Assembly: GCF_034424315.1 (NCBI RefSeq)
Contig: NZ_CP139972.1
Span: 930,001 to 994,000 of the forward strand
From: Chitinophaga sancti
GTDB lineage: Bacteria; Bacteroidota; Bacteroidia; Chitinophagales; Chitinophagaceae
Direction: 5' to 3'
DNA: 64,000 nucleotides
Part shown: piece after piece, positions 18,401 through 27,805 of the stretch
How positions within the stretch are numbered: the stretch's first letter is position 1
Layout of the letters: each line of letters starts with the position of its first letter
Notes under the pieces: model-generated
Seen by the model: only the letters and a program-made list of their open reading frames with translations
Database searches by the model: none
Told to the model about the DNA's origin: nothing
Translations under genes and position numbers: made by a program

Positions 18401-21400
18401 TCCAATAGGTACAGGCCCTACCATCACTGTCACCGTTTCTGCTACCACTACTTTCTATGTAAGAGCAGAAGGTACCGGTTTGTGTGCATTCTCTAACTGT
18501 GCAAGTGGTACGGTTACTGTTTACACCGCTCCTGCTGCTTCCAATGCAGGCCCTGATCAGACGCATTGTAACGATTCCTTATTCACGATGGCTGCCAACG
18601 CAGCTACTGTGGGCGCAGGTAAATGGTCTGTTATCAGCGGTACCGTTACGATCCCGGCAGCTGATTCTGCTAATCCAACTGCTAATTTCCTGGTATTGGC
18701 TGGTGACTCAGCTACCCTGGCATGGACCATTACTAATGGTGTATGTATCACGAGTGACCAGGTAGTTTTGAAAAACTACAAACAACCAGTTAAAGCGGAT
18801 GCAGGTCCTGATTCTATTAAGAATTGTAACACCACTGCTTTCGTAATGTCTGCTACGGCAGCATCTCCAGCTACTGCAACCGGTACATGGTCTGCATGGT
18901 CCGGAAGCAAAGCGGTGATCAACCCTGCAGATCTTCACGTGCCTAACGCCAGGGTGACACTGCCGGTTGGTGATACTGCTACCCTGATCTGGACAGTTGT
19001 CAACGGAACCTGCTCTTCTGTAGACTCCGTAAAACTGTTCAACTACGCACCACCTACTACTGCTGATGCGGGTGTAGATACCATTAAGCATTGTATGGAC
19101 CCATCCTTCACCATGGCGGCAAATACACCCACCATCGGTATTGGTAAATGGTCTGTGAAAAGCGGTAGCGCTGCCATCGCTCCTGCGGATAGCAGCAAGG
19201 TAAATGCAGTTATCACTGTTCCAAACGGTTCTTCTGCCGTGCTGACATGGACCGTTACTAACGGTACCTGTACCTCTTCAGACGATATCGTTTTAATAAA
19301 TTACCAGAGCCCTGTTCCTGCTAATGCAGGCCTGGATTCAATCGTACAATGTAATAATCCGGTATTCACCATGGCGGCTACCGCTGCCTCTCCTGCCACC
19401 GCAGTGGGTAAATGGTCTCTGTATCCAGGTAGCAAAGCAAACATCAGTCCTGCTGACACTGCCAAGATCAATGCAGTCATCAACCTCCCTGCCGGCGACA
19501 CTGCTACAGCCTTCTGGACTGTAACAAATGGCGTATGCTGGAGCCGTGATTCCATCTTCCTGAGAAACTACCAGGCACCGGCCAAGCCGAATGTCGGAGC
19601 TGACCAGGTACATTGTAATGACTCTATCTTCAATATCACCATCACTGCACCAGCGATTGGTGCCGGTAGCTGGACACTGTCCAAAGCGACCTCCCACATC
19701 GTCACTTCAACCACTACTTCCATAACGATCCAGGTTCCGGCTGGCGACAGCGTTCTGGCCATCTATAAAGTAGTAAATGGTACCTGTGATGCAGCTGATA
19801 CCGTGAAACTGTTAAATAACATGAAGCCGGCAGATGCTGATGCAGGTCCTGACCAGCACCAGTGTAACAACCCAAGCTTCTCCCTGGTGGCTAATACGCC
19901 AAATGTACCAGGTGCCAGCGGTTTATGGAGCAAGCCAACAGGTTCTACAGCCAACTTTACAGGCAGCCCCAATTCTGCCACCACGACTGTAAGCATCCCT
20001 GTGGGTGATAGCAGTATGCTGTTCTGGACAATTACGAACGGTACCTGTGTGGACACTGATACGATGTGGATTGTCAACAACAATCCTCCGGCAGCAGCCA
20101 ACGCAGGCCCTGATACAATTAAACATTGTAACACCGCAGCATTCGCGATGACTGCGAATGCGCCATCTGTAGCCGGTGCTACCGGTACATGGACCGTGGT
20201 GTCTCCAGCTAGTTATACCATCGCAGTTGCTGATGAACATAACCCGACCGCTACTTTCAATGTAACTGCCGGCAACACAGTAGAACTGAGATGGACTATC
20301 ACAAACCTGGGATGTACCTCTGCTGACAACATTGTACTGATCAACTATATACAGCCAACTGCTACTTCTGCAGGTTCTAACCAGACACATTGTAACGATA
20401 GCATCTTTACCGTGACCGGTTCAGCACCAATTGCAGGGGCTATCGGAACCTGGTATATCCGAAGCAACAATGCAAGTTTTGTAGGTATCCCATCAGGCAA
20501 TACTGCAACCGTAAAAGTACCAGCCGGTCAGACCGCAACATTACGCTGGGTAATCACCAACGGTATCTGCGCTGACTCCAGCACAGTTACGCTGCTGAAT
20601 AACATGCAACCGGTAGCAGCAGATGCTGGTCCTGATTCTATTAAGAATTGTAACACCACTGCTTTCATAATGTCTGCTACGGCAGCATCTCCAGCTACTG
20701 CAACCGGTACATGGTCTGCATGGTCCGGAAGCAAAGCGGTGATCAATCCTGCAGATCTCAACGTGCCTAACGCCAGGGTGACACTGCCGGTTGGTGATAC
20801 AGCTACCCTGATCTGGACAGTTGTCAACGGAACCTGCTCTTCTGTAGACTCCGTAAAACTGTTCAACTACGCACCGCCTACTACTGCTGATGCGGGTGTA
20901 GATACCATTAAGCATTGTATGGACCCATCCTTCACCATGGCGGCAAATACACCCACCATCGGTATTGGTAAATGGTCTGTGAAAAGCGGTAGCGCTGCCA
21001 TCGCTACTACCGATAGCAGCAAGGTAAATGCAGTTATCACTGTTCCAAACGGTTCTTCTGCCGTGCTGACATGGACCGTTACTAACGGCACCTGTACCTC
21101 TTCAGACGATATCGTTTTAATAAATTACCAGAGCCCTGTTCCTGCTAATGCAGGCCTGGATTCAATCGTACAATGTAATAATCCGGTATTCACCATGGCG
21201 GCTACCGCTGCCTCTCCTGCCGCCGCAGTGGGTAAATGGTCTCTGTATCCAGGTAGCAAAGCAAACATCAGTCCTGCTGACACTGCCAAGATCAATGCAG
21301 TCATCAACCTCCCTGCCGGCGACACTGCTACAGCCTTCTGGACTGTAACAAATGGCGTATGCTGGAGCCGTGATTCCATCTTCCTGAGAAACTACCAGGC

Positions 21401-24400
21401 ACCGGCCAAGCCGAATGTCGGAGCTGACCAGGTACATTGTAATGACTCTATCTTCAATATCACCATCACTGCACCAGCGATTGGTGCCGGTAGCTGGACA
21501 CTGTCCAAAGCGACCTCCCACATCGTCACTTCAACCACTACTTCCATAACGATCCAGGTTCCGGCTGGCGACAGCGTTCTGGCCATCTATAAAGTAGTAA
21601 ATGGTACCTGTGATGCAGCTGATACCGTGAAACTGTTAAATAACATGAAGCCGGCAGATGCTGATGCAGGTCCTGACCAGCACCAGTGTAACAACCCAAG
21701 CTTCAACCTGGTGGCTAATACGCCAAATGTACCAGGTGCCAGCGGTCTATGGAGCAAGCCAATAGGTTCTACAGCCAACTTTACAGCCAGCCCCAATTCT
21801 GCCACCACTACTATAAGCATCCCTGTGGGTGATAGCAGTATGCTGTTCTGGACAATTACGAACGGTACCTGTGTGGACACTGATACGATGTGGATTGTCA
21901 ACAACAATCCTCCGGCAGCAGCCAACGCAGGCCCTGATACAATTAAGCATTGTAACACCGCAGCATTCGCGATGACTGCGAATGCGCCATCTGTAGCCGG
22001 TGCTACCGGTACATGGACCGTGGTGTCTCCAGCTACTTATACCATCGCAGCTGCTGATGAACATAACCCGACCGCTACTTTCAATGTAACTGCCGGCAAC
22101 ACAGTAGAACTGAGATGGACTATCACAAACCTGGGATGTACCTCTGCTGACAATATTGTGCTGATCAATTACGAACAGCCAACTGCCGTAGGTGCCGGTG
22201 CTGACCAGACTAAATGTGCGGGTACAGCCTTTGTAACGAATGCGACTGCAGCAAACGTGGCGGGTGCCATCGGTACATGGCGTGTAGCCAGCGGTACCGC
22301 GGTAATCACCGCCGGTGAAGAACACCTCACAAATGCACATGTAACTATTCCAAACGGCCAATCTGCTGTATTACATTGGGTAGTTACAAATGGTATATGT
22401 GCGGATTCTGCTGCAGTAACCCTTACTAACCTGCTCACTCCAAGTGCGGCAGCCATCCCGCAGGATTCAATCAAGCATTGTAATGACAGTGCCTTCGTTA
22501 TGTCTGCTAACGCACCGGATGTATTAGGTGCTACCGGTACCTGGTCATTCAAGGGTACAGCTTTACCAAGCAATCCAAACGATCCAAATGCAACCATCTT
22601 CGTTTCTGCAGGTGATAGTGTATGGGCTTACTGGACTATCTCTAATGGTACCTGTCCTACTACTGACAGCATCAAACTGGTGAACTACATGGCACCAACT
22701 GCCGCCGCGTTACCAGCTGATATGCACCAGTGTATGACGACGACCTTCCCTGTTACTGCAAATGCACCGGATGTTCCGGGTGCCGTCGGTACATGGGCCG
22801 TTATAAAAGGTAGCGCCAGCTTTAATCCTGCTGACCTGCACCTCACCAGCACTACCTTCACAGTAGCCAACGGCGACAGTGCATATATTACATGGACGAT
22901 TACTAATAACCTGTGTAGCAGCGTAGATACAATTAAGTTATACAACTACCAGCAACCTGTTCAGGCTGATGCCGGTCCGGCTCAGATCCAACAGTGTAAC
23001 ACAAGTGCCTTTACCATGCAGGCAACAGCAGCATCTCCTGCTACCGCTGTAGGTAAATGGTCACTGTACCCTGGTAGTAAAGCCAACAACCTCAACCTGG
23101 CGGATTCTACCAATCCAAATGCAGTATTCACACTGCCTGCCGGAGATTCTGCCACCGCTATCTGGACCGTCACAAACGGTGTCTGCTCTTCTGCTGACGT
23201 CGTACTGTTGATGAACAGTGCTATGCCAGATCAGGCAAATGCCGGTGTCGATTCCATCCGTCAGTGTAGCACCACCACTTTCACCATGGCTGCTAATACG
23301 CCAACGGTAACTGGTGCTACCGGTAAATGGACACTCTCCAATACCCGCTCTAACATGGCCCCTGCTGATACCAGCAATCCTGCTGCTGTCATCACAGTGC
23401 CTGTAGGCGATAGCGTGATCGCTACCTGGACCATTACAAACGGTGCTTGTGCTACTACGGATAAGATCAAACTGGTGAACTATGCGCAGCCTACCACTGC
23501 CAACGCAGGTCCTGACCAACGCAAGTGTGCAACAACCACATTTACAATGGCAGCCAACACACCTGCTATCGGTACCGGTGTATGGACACTCTCCACTGCC
23601 CGCGCAAACATCGCCAATATTGATCTGAATAAACCAAATGCAGTCATCACAGTACCTGTAGGCGACAGCGTGATCGCTACCTGGACCATCACAAACGGCG
23701 TATGTACGACCAGCGACGATGTGAAACTGGTAAACGACGCAATGCCAACTACAGCAAATGCGGGTCCTGTCCAGACACATTGTAGCGACAGTGCCTTCAT
23801 CATGGCAGCTAATATACCAACCGTCGGTACAGGTGCATGGTCTTTCTACACTGGTACTAAAGCAACGATCGCAGGTACGGATATTAACATTCCAACTGCG
23901 AAGATCTTTGTACCAGCCGGCGATACCGCCACTGCCATCTGGACAATCACGAATAACTCCTGTACAACCAGCAGCACTGTCTTCCTGAAGAATGACAAGA
24001 TGCCGGAAGCTGCAAATGCAGGTCCTGACCAGACACATTGTAACGACAGCGCCTTCATCATGGCTGCCACACCAGGCGCCATCACCGGTTCTGTAGGTAC
24101 ATGGGCTGTCCTCAGCGGTACTGCTACATTCGCAGTAACTGATAAAAACAATCCGAATGCAAAGATGATCGTATTGGCAGGTACTTCTGCTACCCTGCAA
24201 TGGACCCTCAGCAATGGTACATGTACCGGTACTCCGGACCTTGTAACACTGACCAACCTGGGCCCTGTGTTAGGTAATACCATCTCTGCCGATCAGACAC
24301 TCTGCGCATCTCAAACACCAGCAGCCCTCACCGGCACGCTTACACTGGGTGGCGGTAACGGTACCTTCACCTACCAGTGGCAGATGAGCACTACCAGTGC

Positions 24401-27400
24401 CAGCGCCGGATTTGCTAACGTGACTACAGGTACAGGTGGCACCGCTGCTACTTATACCCCCGCAGCACTGACAGCAGATACCGTATGGTTCAGAAGAATT
24501 GTAACTTCCGGATCCTGCTTAAATGCAACCAGCAATGTGGTGAAACTGAGAAGAATCACGACAAACCCTGTCGTAGTTTCCGTTCCGGCTTCCCTGACCA
24601 CAAACTGCGTAGCTGGTAAAGATTATACAACTATGTTCGGTACACCGGTATTCAGTCACCAGCCATTCAGCAATGAAGCGCTGACAGTTACCTACACCGA
24701 TAATACACAAACACCTGATGCTTGTCACACCATCATCAGCCGTACATGGACAGCGACTGACCGTTGTGGTCTCACCACCACCGCTCAGCAAACCATCACG
24801 GTAGTTGATACCACTGCACCTAAGTTCACCACTGCCGCTCCGGCAAACGTGACCGCAAGTTGTGACAATGTACCAGCTGCTGTAACCCTGACCGCTACCG
24901 ATGATTGCGACGGTACCCGTCCAATCATACCGATTGAAACCCGCGTAGATATCCCGGGTCAGTGTTCAAGCAATTATTTCCTGATCCGTAAATGGGTAGC
25001 TGTTGATAAATGTGGTAATGTAAGCGACACCCTGAGACAGACCGTAACGGTGAAAGACACCACGGGCCCTGTTTTCAACGGTACTGCCCCGGCCAACGTA
25101 ACTGTTGATTGTGACAAAGTACCTCCTGCAGTTACACTGACCGCCAATGATAACTGTACACCTGGTACCATCATTGCAAAGATGGTAGATACCAGGCAGA
25201 CCATCTCCGGCGCTAAGTGTAGCAATACTTACCAGCTCACCCGTACCTGGACTGCTACCGACAATTGTGGTAACAGCACCATCCTGAAACAGATCATCAC
25301 AGTAATAGACACCACCCGCCCTGTATTCAATACGATCCCGGTGGCCGATACTACTGTAAACTGTGACGGCGTACCAGGTCTCCCGACCATCACCGCTACA
25401 GACAATTGTACTGCCAGCGTAAGCGTAAAAGTATCCCAGACGAAAGTGTTCCTGAGCACAACCTGCTCTAACAACTACCGCCTGACACGTACATGGACCG
25501 CGACCGATGATTGTGGAAACGTGGCTACCATGAAACAGGTAATCACTGTACAGGATACAACAAGACCTGCATTCATCATCGCTCCTCCTGCAGATACCAC
25601 CGTAAGTTGTAGCGCTGTACCAACACCGCCTGTCAACATCAAGGTGACTGACAACTGTAGTGCAACCAGCAATGTGAAAGTGACCTATTCCCAGACCCGT
25701 CAGTCTATCACTGGGTCTTGCGCAAGCAACTACCAGCTGATCAGGGTTTGGACCGCGAAAGATGAGTGTGGAAATACAAACACTGTTCGCCAGGTAATCA
25801 CCGTAGTAGATACTACCAAACCAGTGATCGATCCGGCTCCGGCTGCTGTCACCGTCACCTGTGGTGGTACGATCCCTGCGGCTGCTACCCTGTACGCAAC
25901 TGATAACTGCGATGGCAACTTCCCTAAGAGAGCAACCATGACCACCGATCCATATACTGTGGATGCCTGTAACGGTTACACCATCACCAGAAGATGGAAC
26001 GTAACTGATGCATGTGGAAATGCTGCGATCGAAAGAGTTCAGCTCATTACTGTAGTCGCTTGTCCTAAACCAGCACTGGATACAGCACTGCCAATGAACT
26101 GTTCTGACAATACGAAGTTTGCACTGCAGCTGAAAACGAAAGTCAGCAAACCAACCTTCACACTGCAGAGCGTATATCCTGCAGGTACGGTAACCGCACC
26201 AAAAACGCAGACCAGCAATGTGTTCGACCTGAATGGTGCTACACAGGCTACCTTCATCGTAACTGATGGGGTAACCGGTTGCGTATCTGATCCGGTAACT
26301 TACAACCTGCGATATGTTACCAAGCCAACTGTAAACCTGGGTAATGATGTGGCTATCTGCGAAGGTAGTACCGTCACCCTCGATGCAGGTGCCGCCAATG
26401 CGAGTGCCGGTTATACCATCAAATGGAGCACAGGTGCAGCGACCCAGCAGATCAACGTATCTACAGCGGGTACATACACTGCAACCGTCACCAACAATGG
26501 TTGTTCCGCAACCGACACGGTGAAAGTAACTGTGAACCAGCCACCAGTGATTACCCTGAAAGATGCAACCATCTGTAGCGGCGATTCAGTTAAACTGAAC
26601 GCTTACGTACAGGGCGCTTCTTACTCATGGAACACCGGTGATACCAAAGCATCTATCACAGTAGGTACCGCAGGTACTTATACAGTAGATGTAACACTGA
26701 AAGGTTGTACCGTCACCACACAGTCTACCGTAACAGTTTCTACACCGCCAAACATTACCCTCACGCCGGATACAGCAATCTGTGCTGGTGAGACCGTAAT
26801 GCTGCAGGTAGAACCGGACGGCGGTACTGTAAGATGGTTAGACGGATCACTCACCAACTCCATCGTTGTAGCTAAAACCGGTGATTACTGGGTAACTGTA
26901 ACGAAGGGAGCCTGCGTTGTAAATGATACCGTAAGAGTGACCAACAAAGGAAACATCAATTTTGACCTGGGACCAAACAAGGACATCTGTACTGGTGGCC
27001 TGGTAGTACTGGATGCAACAAATCCTGATGTGACCTCTTACCTCTGGAATGATGGTACTACCGATCCGATCAAGGAAGTAAGTTCACCAGGTACTTACAT
27101 CGTAAAAGTACTTGACAGGTTCTGTAACACCCTGATTACAGACAGCGTGAAAGTAACAGTGGCTGGTATCGGAAATATTTCCCTGGGTAATGATACCACC
27201 ATCTGTATCGGTCAGACCCTGACCCTGAATCCAAATGCCGGCAGCGGCAACAGCATCAGGTGGCAGGATGGCGCTACTACGCCAACGTATGTAGTGACCA
27301 CGACCGGGTACTATACTGTCACTGTTTACAATAATTGCGGTACAGTAAGCGATGATATCACTGTAACTTATAAAGCTTGTGAGGGTAAACCTAATTTCCC

Positions 27401-27662
27401 GAATGCGTTCACACCGAATGGCGACGGACATAATGATACCTTCAAACCAATAGTAACCGGAACGATGTATGACTACGACCTGCGTATCTACAACCGTTGG
27501 GGTGAACAGATCTTCCTGAGTAAAGATTCCAAGACCGGATGGGATGGACGATACCAGGGAACACTGGTGGATGTCGGCACTTATGTGTGGATGTTGAGCT
27601 ATAAGAAATTACTGGGTGGACCGGTAAATGTGGTGAAAGGCGAAGTGACCGTCATTAGATAA
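15477..27662 (+). CDS. Giant secreted repeat protein with type IX (type B) C-terminal sorting domain
   Basis: A surface or released protein of about 4,061 residues. I use the ATG at 15477 (MKKILILLYSLLFLVTGI, then TRAQ, a clean signal peptide); a TTG two codons earlier is possible. Order: an N-terminal region with a carbohydrate-binding-like module ending NDIAVDDIEFQYCSP (about 130-340); Ig/PKD-like modules to about 1,020; about 22 repeats of some 87 residues with the pattern ANAGPDQTHC...GTW...GDSATxxWTITNGTC (18.5-24.2 kb); six HYR-like repeats with TWTATDNCGN (24.6-26.1 kb); six PKD-like repeats (LGND..IC.G..v.L); and a C-terminal type B sorting domain (FPNAFTPNGDGHNDTFKP, then YNRWGEQIF and GTYVWMLSY). 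Such domains send proteins through the gliding-linked type IX system. Paired Cys in each repeat suggest disulphides. An adhesin or gliding-surface role is inferred. Two 1.54-kb stretches are almost identical. Confidence 0.93.
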   Translation: MKKILILLYSLLFLVTGITRAQYVYFNIPDTVCMSTNNSTSDQAKFVSMNAVLSSNQNGKASWQITTPNGTDADYTILYSDVNSTVKATQLSNTQALTIQFLVPGAYTFVVTMKRTGGQSDIVRTKKVVAVDCTIQTCSGGNAVMPGFSENFGVLPSNATRMAYSPSSAITYIYQSKDPLNDNYYAISNTTRLRDEWVDAADHSGLNRGGMLVANSDYTPSIFFQKEVNGLCRGSVYNFSAWLLNTDSSVVLNSNCVSDYKYAGVTFQVLNKANPSQILAEFKTYAVSMNISKTQWQRYGGSFTVPSGVTDVIVRIKNNFPGGCGNDIAVDDIEFQYCSPVITAKIEGQANNLKEVLCEGAPTIITSSYTPSTYFTNPEYQWEMSDDGGITWFNVPYGTANKDTLVIAEGELTATKNVAADYFFRVRIYESGSSAQTCAAPSSAVKITILPMPTLYLTKSQVCDGAIVELQASGGFQYFNWDDLPDSIHVAKRQIQVLSDTTIKVYGHIYYGIGDVKECVDSNSATILHDDKPIVEISGTPSSICVGNNITFSVNDALNVDSTKGHIYWYKGTDSTGTYLIDGEDKTSLTYTTQTIADTLFTVVVKVGSCIVQSAPFKVNLTEVPVPTPGKHLIQCVETGTGRFQFGRTNPTGITGTWSIIGVEGPAITDPLNVDFADYVSMGNPNNGNYAFEIYHPGTTVYLQWRAQAKANANCVGYAYDTMTLVAGATIASAGNDTTQCGTQNVFQMNANQPNIDGTGIFAENGAWTIISGNPANVAIADTSAYNTTVTITPIGTPRDVVLQWAISNTIGCATSYDTVILHYAAVPTVTLVPVTICNTSTSFSLDTTATTGNPTYYSIAAAGTNAMPGFSAVAETPITTWPIPVTVPAGVAAGTYDFLLTVRNDNGGCTNTIPFSVKVESPTVDPTGVTVGSPNICTTGTTTLTVTGGTLGKNPDGTDAAQWVWYAGGCGTGTPIGTGPTITVTVSATTTFYVRAEGTGLCAFSNCASGTVTVYTAPAASNAGPDQTHCNDSLFTMAANAATVGAGKWSVISGTVTIPAADSANPTANFLVLAGDSATLAWTITNGVCITSDQVVLKNYKQPVKADAGPDSIKNCNTTAFVMSATAASPATATGTWSAWSGSKAVINPADLHVPNARVTLPVGDTATLIWTVVNGTCSSVDSVKLFNYAPPTTADAGVDTIKHCMDPSFTMAANTPTIGIGKWSVKSGSAAIAPADSSKVNAVITVPNGSSAVLTWTVTNGTCTSSDDIVLINYQSPVPANAGLDSIVQCNNPVFTMAATAASPATAVGKWSLYPGSKANISPADTAKINAVINLPAGDTATAFWTVTNGVCWSRDSIFLRNYQAPAKPNVGADQVHCNDSIFNITITAPAIGAGSWTLSKATSHIVTSTTTSITIQVPAGDSVLAIYKVVNGTCDAADTVKLLNNMKPADADAGPDQHQCNNPSFSLVANTPNVPGASGLWSKPTGSTANFTGSPNSATTTVSIPVGDSSMLFWTITNGTCVDTDTMWIVNNNPPAAANAGPDTIKHCNTAAFAMTANAPSVAGATGTWTVVSPASYTIAVADEHNPTATFNVTAGNTVELRWTITNLGCTSADNIVLINYIQPTATSAGSNQTHCNDSIFTVTGSAPIAGAIGTWYIRSNNASFVGIPSGNTATVKVPAGQTATLRWVITNGICADSSTVTLLNNMQPVAADAGPDSIKNCNTTAFIMSATAASPATATGTWSAWSGSKAVINPADLNVPNARVTLPVGDTATLIWTVVNGTCSSVDSVKLFNYAPPTTADAGVDTIKHCMDPSFTMAANTPTIGIGKWSVKSGSAAIATTDSSKVNAVITVPNGSSAVLTWTVTNGTCTSSDDIVLINYQSPVPANAGLDSIVQCNNPVFTMAATAASPAAAVGKWSLYPGSKANISPADTAKINAVINLPAGDTATAFWTVTNGVCWSRDSIFLRNYQAPAKPNVGADQVHCNDSIFNITITAPAIGAGSWTLSKATSHIVTSTTTSITIQVPAGDSVLAIYKVVNGTCDAADTVKLLNNMKPADADAGPDQHQCNNPSFNLVANTPNVPGASGLWSKPIGSTANFTASPNSATTTISIPVGDSSMLFWTITNGTCVDTDTMWIVNNNPPAAANAGPDTIKHCNTAAFAMTANAPSVAGATGTWTVVSPATYTIAAADEHNPTATFNVTAGNTVELRWTITNLGCTSADNIVLINYEQPTAVGAGADQTKCAGTAFVTNATAANVAGAIGTWRVASGTAVITAGEEHLTNAHVTIPNGQSAVLHWVVTNGICADSAAVTLTNLLTPSAAAIPQDSIKHCNDSAFVMSANAPDVLGATGTWSFKGTALPSNPNDPNATIFVSAGDSVWAYWTISNGTCPTTDSIKLVNYMAPTAAALPADMHQCMTTTFPVTANAPDVPGAVGTWAVIKGSASFNPADLHLTSTTFTVANGDSAYITWTITNNLCSSVDTIKLYNYQQPVQADAGPAQIQQCNTSAFTMQATAASPATAVGKWSLYPGSKANNLNLADSTNPNAVFTLPAGDSATAIWTVTNGVCSSADVVLLMNSAMPDQANAGVDSIRQCSTTTFTMAANTPTVTGATGKWTLSNTRSNMAPADTSNPAAVITVPVGDSVIATWTITNGACATTDKIKLVNYAQPTTANAGPDQRKCATTTFTMAANTPAIGTGVWTLSTARANIANIDLNKPNAVITVPVGDSVIATWTITNGVCTTSDDVKLVNDAMPTTANAGPVQTHCSDSAFIMAANIPTVGTGAWSFYTGTKATIAGTDINIPTAKIFVPAGDTATAIWTITNNSCTTSSTVFLKNDKMPEAANAGPDQTHCNDSAFIMAATPGAITGSVGTWAVLSGTATFAVTDKNNPNAKMIVLAGTSATLQWTLSNGTCTGTPDLVTLTNLGPVLGNTISADQTLCASQTPAALTGTLTLGGGNGTFTYQWQMSTTSASAGFANVTTGTGGTAATYTPAALTADTVWFRRIVTSGSCLNATSNVVKLRRITTNPVVVSVPASLTTNCVAGKDYTTMFGTPVFSHQPFSNEALTVTYTDNTQTPDACHTIISRTWTATDRCGLTTTAQQTITVVDTTAPKFTTAAPANVTASCDNVPAAVTLTATDDCDGTRPIIPIETRVDIPGQCSSNYFLIRKWVAVDKCGNVSDTLRQTVTVKDTTGPVFNGTAPANVTVDCDKVPPAVTLTANDNCTPGTIIAKMVDTRQTISGAKCSNTYQLTRTWTATDNCGNSTILKQIITVIDTTRPVFNTIPVADTTVNCDGVPGLPTITATDNCTASVSVKVSQTKVFLSTTCSNNYRLTRTWTATDDCGNVATMKQVITVQDTTRPAFIIAPPADTTVSCSAVPTPPVNIKVTDNCSATSNVKVTYSQTRQSITGSCASNYQLIRVWTAKDECGNTNTVRQVITVVDTTKPVIDPAPAAVTVTCGGTIPAAATLYATDNCDGNFPKRATMTTDPYTVDACNGYTITRRWNVTDACGNAAIERVQLITVVACPKPALDTALPMNCSDNTKFALQLKTKVSKPTFTLQSVYPAGTVTAPKTQTSNVFDLNGATQATFIVTDGVTGCVSDPVTYNLRYVTKPTVNLGNDVAICEGSTVTLDAGAANASAGYTIKWSTGAATQQINVSTAGTYTATVTNNGCSATDTVKVTVNQPPVITLKDATICSGDSVKLNAYVQGASYSWNTGDTKASITVGTAGTYTVDVTLKGCTVTTQSTVTVSTPPNITLTPDTAICAGETVMLQVEPDGGTVRWLDGSLTNSIVVAKTGDYWVTVTKGACVVNDTVRVTNKGNINFDLGPNKDICTGGLVVLDATNPDVTSYLWNDGTTDPIKEVSSPGTYIVKVLDRFCNTLITDSVKVTVAGIGNISLGNDTTICIGQTLTLNPNAGSGNSIRWQDGATTPTYVVTTTGYYTVTVYNNCGTVSDDITVTYKACEGKPNFPNAFTPNGDGHNDTFKPIVTGTMYDYDLRIYNRWGEQIFLSKDSKTGWDGRYQGTLVDVGTYVWMLSYKKLLGGPVNVVKGEVTVIR
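18807..20346 (+). repeat. Internal near-identical duplication, copy 1
   Basis: This stretch recurs at 20631-22170, exactly 1,824 bp later (608 codons, in frame). It covers six 87-residue repeats, and a seventh, divergent repeat lies between the copies. Only a handful of residue changes were noticed, such as FVM/FIM, PADSS/TTDSS, SPATAV/SPAAAV and SYTIAV/TYTIAA. Confidence 0.95.
20631..22170 (+). repeat. Internal near-identical duplication, copy 2
   Basis: Second copy of 18807-20346, in the same reading frame. Homology stops at both ends inside repeat modules, consistent with unequal recombination between modules. It is a likely site of assembly collapse and of length variation between strains. 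Confidence 0.95.
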
Positions 27663-27697
27663 GAGAAGTGTAAAGTAGAAATAAAATAGGCTTTAAA

Positions 27698-27732
27698 GCG
27701 TCCCGGGATACCCACCGGGGCGCTTTTTTTTG
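27698..27732 (+). terminator. Terminator of the giant gene
   Basis: GCGTCCCGG pairs with CCGGGGCGC (one G-U pair), followed by eight or more T. Confidence 0.88.
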
Positions 27733-27749
27733 GGTACTAACAGCTTACA

Positions 27750-27784
27750 AAAAAAAGCCCCGGCAGCATGCTGCCGGGGCTTTT
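27750..27784 (-). terminator. Terminator of serA
   Basis: A perfect 26-nt palindrome (AGCCCCGGCAGCA and TGCTGCCGGGGCT) that on the minus strand is followed by eight T, 22 nt past the serA stop. Confidence 0.9.
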
Positions 27785-27805
27785 CATAAAATTTATCACT
27801 GAAGA

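Noticed and set aside
18009..24283. Many minus-strand frames of 60-380 codons across the giant gene
   Set aside because: They repeat with the modules of the sense gene and reflect its codon bias. None has a recognisable fold or an own promoter.
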